Positions 61,489-64,000 of a stretch of DNA of 64,000 nucleotides are shown here, one piece after another. The DNA is taken from positions 682,001 through 746,000 of the forward strand of contig NZ_JPSY01000001.1 of assembly GCF_000763375.1 (NCBI RefSeq). Reading direction: 5' to 3'. Numbering within the stretch: position 1 is the first letter of the stretch; each line of letters starts with the position of its first letter. The notes below the pieces were generated by a model, which was not told the origin of the DNA, did no database searches, and saw only the letters and a list, made by a program, of their open reading frames with translations. This DNA comes from Microbacterium profundi (GTDB lineage: Bacteria; Actinomycetota; Actinomycetes; Actinomycetales; Microbacteriaceae). The translations under genes and the position numbers were made by a program.

Positions 61489-63582
61489 ATGAGCACAGCC
61501 GAGGCAACGGAATCCCGCTCGAAATCCTCCGCGATCCTCGGCGTCGCCCGACGGATCCCGGCGACGCTCGCATTCATCGCGGTGATCCTCGTCGTCGGCA
61601 TCGTGGGGCAGGGGCTGTGGCGACCGCTCGCCGGCACCGACCTGTTCGACGCCGTCGCCTACGGACTGCCAGCGCTCGAGCAGGGCCGGTGGTGGACGCC
61701 GATCACCGGCACGTTCTTCGTGATCCAGCCGTGGGTGTACATCCCGACCATCCTCGGCTTCTGGGGCATGGCGTACCTCGAGCATCGCCGCGGCTGGCGG
61801 GTCGCACTGCTCTACTACTGGTTCGGGCAGCTGTTCGCGATCTTCGGATCCGCTCTGCTGCTAACCGGCGGGCGCGCGCTGCCGTGGCCGTGGGCGCAGC
61901 AACTGGCGCAGACGCTCGACGTCGGCGCGTCCGGCGGCACCATGGCCTGCATCGCCGCGGCGATCGGGCTCTTCGCCGCGCCGTGGCGGCAACGGGCGTG
62001 GTTCGTCGTGCTCGGCTTCGCGGCGATCAGCCTGCTCTACCTCGGCAGCCTCGCTGACGTGGAGCACGCACTCGCCATCCTGCTCGTGCTGTCGGTCGAC
62101 CGATCTCTCCGTGTGCAGCGCACCACAGTGCACGAGCAGCGGATGCTCGCGGTGAGCATCGTCGTCGCCCTCGGCGTGGTCCAGCTCATCGTGATGCTGA
62201 TTCCGACGAACGGCCCGTTCGGGGAGACCGACCTCTGGCTCGAGACCGCGCTGCCTGACGTGCTGTTCGACACCGCCGTGATCCTCGTGATCGCGGCGGG
62301 GCTGTGGCGCGGGCGTCGCTGGGCGTGGATCATCGCGATCATCCTTGCGGCGATCAACATCATCATCGGGTTGCTCGCCGTGCTGGTGCGCGTCGCGGTC
62401 GTGCTGTCGATCGAGGAGGATGCCGCCGGCTCTGTGCAGGGTGACCTCGACGTCACAGCATCCGCCGGAGTGCTCTGGCTGGCGTATCTGATCTTCCTCA
62501 TCGTCACCCGCGCGGCATTCCGCGTGTGGCGCCGAGCACGCAGTCTCGGCGGGACTCCGGTGAGCGTCGACGAGGTGAAGCAGATCATCAAGAAGGACGG
62601 CGGCGGGACGCTGTCGTGGATGACCACGTGGGACAACATGGAGTACCTGCGCACGTCTTCGGGCGGGATCGTGCCGTTCCAGCTGCGCTCCGGCGCGGCG
62701 ATCGCACTCGCCGACCCGCTCGGACCACCGGAAGGGCACGCCGACTCCGTGCGCGAGTTCATCGCGGCGGCCGAGGAGCACGCCGTCACACCGTGCTTCT
62801 TCAGCGCATCCGCGCGCACACGCGAGCATCTTCCCGAGGGGTGGCAGGCGCTCACCGTCGCGGATGACACCATCATCGACCTCGCCGGGCTCACCTTCCA
62901 GGGCAAGGCGTGGGCGCGCGTGCGCCAGTCGTTCAGCCGGGCCGAGCGCGAGGGGATGACGTTCCGTCTGACCAGGCTCGCCGAGGTCAGCTGGGGCACC
63001 CGCCAGCAGCTGAAGGCGATCTCTGAGTCCTGGGTCGGCGACAAGGGCCTGCCCGAGATGCGCTTCACCCTCGGAACACTGCACGAGGCCGAGGACCCCG
63101 AGGTGCGCCTCGCCCTCGCGATCTCTCCGGAGGGCGACGTCGACGGGCTCCTCAGCTGGCTTCCGGTGTACGGCGCGGGCGGACGCATCGACGGATGGAC
63201 GCTCGACCTGATGCGCAGGCGCGACGGCGGCTTCGGCGCGGTGATGGAGTTCCTGATCGGTTCATCCGCGAAGGCGTTCTCCGAGGAGGGCGCCGAGATC
63301 CTGTCTCTCTCCGGCGCACCGCTCGCGCACGAATCGCCGGTGGACGAGGGCGGGATCGCATCGCTGCTGTCGAGGATGGGCGGGATGCTGGAGCCGGTCT
63401 ACGGATTCCGCTCGCTGCACCAGTTCAAGAAGAAGTTCAATCCCCGCTACGAGCCGATCTATCTGCTGTACCGCGACGAAGGCGACCTCGCGCGCATCGG
63501 CGGAGGACTGACCAGGGCGTTCCTGCCCGATGCGACGCTGCGTCAGTTCACGGCCGCCGGAGTCGATCTGATCCGCAACTGA
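61489..63582 (+). CDS. Phosphatidylglycerol lysyltransferase-like membrane protein (DUF2156)
   Basis: The 697-residue protein has an N-terminal half with about nine membrane helices, the first six rhomboid-like in spacing. A cytoplasmic DUF2156 domain from about residue 375 follows, with LSWMTTWDNMEYLRT, ALADPLGPPEG, FQGKAWARVRQSFSRAEREG and SLHQFKKKFNPRYEPIYLLY. MprF/LysX-type proteins use aminoacyl-tRNA to add lysine to phosphatidylglycerol and raise resistance to cationic peptides. No tRNA-synthetase domain is fused here. The ATG at 61489 has AAGG very close, so leaderless translation is possible. Confidence 0.82.
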   Translation: MSTAEATESRSKSSAILGVARRIPATLAFIAVILVVGIVGQGLWRPLAGTDLFDAVAYGLPALEQGRWWTPITGTFFVIQPWVYIPTILGFWGMAYLEHRRGWRVALLYYWFGQLFAIFGSALLLTGGRALPWPWAQQLAQTLDVGASGGTMACIAAAIGLFAAPWRQRAWFVVLGFAAISLLYLGSLADVEHALAILLVLSVDRSLRVQRTTVHEQRMLAVSIVVALGVVQLIVMLIPTNGPFGETDLWLETALPDVLFDTAVILVIAAGLWRGRRWAWIIAIILAAINIIIGLLAVLVRVAVVLSIEEDAAGSVQGDLDVTASAGVLWLAYLIFLIVTRAAFRVWRRARSLGGTPVSVDEVKQIIKKDGGGTLSWMTTWDNMEYLRTSSGGIVPFQLRSGAAIALADPLGPPEGHADSVREFIAAAEEHAVTPCFFSASARTREHLPEGWQALTVADDTIIDLAGLTFQGKAWARVRQSFSRAEREGMTFRLTRLAEVSWGTRQQLKAISESWVGDKGLPEMRFTLGTLHEAEDPEVRLALAISPEGDVDGLLSWLPVYGAGGRIDGWTLDLMRRRDGGFGAVMEFLIGSSAKAFSEEGAEILSLSGAPLAHESPVDEGGIASLLSRMGGMLEPVYGFRSLHQFKKKFNPRYEPIYLLYRDEGDLARIGGGLTRAFLPDATLRQFTAAGVDLIRN

Positions 63583-63595
63583 GGCGGCCGGCTCG

Positions 63596-63656
63596 GTTCA
63601 GGTCGCACTTTTGGTCGTTCTGAGCGCCGCATACCGACGAAAACTGCGACGTGAAC
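63596..63656. terminator. Long imperfect hairpin between convergent genes
   Basis: Arms 63596-63617 and 63635-63656 pair over 22 bases with three mismatches and a 17-base loop. They contain TTTT and AAAA runs, so either strand could end transcription here. It lies 13 bases after the lysyltransferase-like gene and 31 before the end of the HxlR gene. It differs in sequence from the REP-like family. Confidence 0.6.
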
Positions 63657-63687
63657 ATGGTGAGGCGACGCGGCGGGCGGGCGCGGC

Positions 63688-64000
63688 TCAGGCGCCGTCG
63701 CGTCCCAGCATCCGGTCGGAGTTGTCGGCGACCCACGCGACAAGCGGGAGCATGCGCTCCATGAGGTCGACCCCGAGCGGGGCCAGACTGTACTCGACGT
63801 GCGGAGGCACCGACGGAAAGGCCTCCCGATGCACGAGCCCGTCGCTCGCGAGGGTGCGGAGGGTCGAGGCGAGCATCTTCTCGCTGATGCCGTCGACCTC
63901 GCGGCGCAGCTCTCCCCAGCGGCGGGTGCCGTCGGACAGACTCGACAGCACGAGCACCCCCCACTTGCTCATCACATGATCGAGGACGACCCGGGTGCTG
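63688..64000 (-). CDS. HxlR-family winged-helix regulator, 5' end cut by window edge
   Basis: At least 104 residues are visible. DHVMSKWGVLVLSSLSDGTRRWGELRREVDGISEKMLASTLRTLASDGLVHR is split over the recognition helix and wing of HxlR proteins, here cited by its parts: MSKWGVLVL, RWGELRR, ISEKMLASTLR and the wing SVPPHVEYSLAPLG. The frame stays open to the window edge and family members usually have an upstream Cys-containing segment, so the start lies outside. These regulators often respond to reactive aldehydes or oxidants; the target is unknown. Confidence 0.85.
   Translation of the reverse strand, partial: STRVVLDHVMSKWGVLVLSSLSDGTRRWGELRREVDGISEKMLASTLRTLASDGLVHREAFPSVPPHVEYSLAPLGVDLMERMLPLVAWVADNSDRMLGRDGA

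Noticed and set aside
59543..61573. 676-codon frame spanning the peptidase gene and the repeat cluster
   Set aside because: It is antisense to the M20 peptidase and is kept open by the hairpin repeats; it shows no domain and repeats itself with the repeat period.
1..64000. tRNA or rRNA genes, phage integrase, attachment sites, origin
   Set aside because: No cloverleaf with a T-loop GTTCRANYC at proper spacing, no rRNA signature, no integrase or transposase, and no dnaA-box cluster was recognised by reading.

Overview
The window is high-GC DNA from an actinobacterium, most likely Microbacteriaceae and Microbacterium-like. Supporting signs are the rplM-rpsI-glmM block, a DUF222/HNH protein of the kind common in that family, frequent GTG/TTG starts, heavy use of ATGA/GTGA gene overlaps, and metQNI, truA and a DUF2156 lysyltransferase-type protein. 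No rRNA, tRNA, CRISPR array, transposase or prophage gene was seen.

Layout. (1) 1-9.5 kb: end of a glycan export locus, with a flippase cut by the left edge, a complete pseudaminic acid (Pse) pathway (pseF-like, pseC, pseB, a pseG-pseH fusion, pseI), a Tat-exported beta-helix protein and an initiating sugar-phosphate transferase. This part looks less GC-rich than the rest. (2) 9.6-13.8 kb: an anchored protein of unknown function and two tandem Wzz/BY-kinase genes. (3) 13.9-21.9 kb: hipBA with a palindromic operator; a gtrA / GT2 / GT-C set split by a DUF1778-GNAT toxin-antitoxin pair lying between two copies of a 112-bp sequence; a lipoprotein; a DUF222/HNH protein. (4) 22.3-48.7 kb: a second, complete Wzx/Wzy-type polysaccharide locus. 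It has an initiating transferase and WecG/TagA transferase, a rightward operon (two GT2, NodB-type deacetylase, ATP-grasp, PHP, rhamnosyltransferase-like), a long leftward operon (ACP, acetyltransferase, SGNH lipoprotein, Wzx, GT4, PIG-L, two GT4, two Wzz-like, Wzy), and between them asparagine synthetase, NAD-synthase-like, AcpS, a second SGNH protein and an AMP-forming ligase. (5) 49-64 kb: core chromosome (glmM, rpsI, rplM, truA, metQNI, peptidase, acyltransferase, lysyltransferase-like, HxlR), whose spacers carry a family of about 55-bp hairpin repeats not seen left of 51 kb.

How the genes may work together. The sugar transferases would start glycan chains on undecaprenyl phosphate, the glycosyltransferases would extend them, Wzx would flip and Wzy polymerise them, and the Wzz/BY-kinase proteins would set chain length. 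Region 1 would supply CMP-pseudaminic acid. The most unusual part is the carrier-protein and amidotransferase set at 41.0-48.7 kb. A ligase, an ACP with its own AcpS, two anchored SGNH proteins and two ATP-pyrophosphatase enzymes resemble a Dlt-like acyl or aminoacyl decoration system joined to an amide-forming step; this function is inferred from content and order only.
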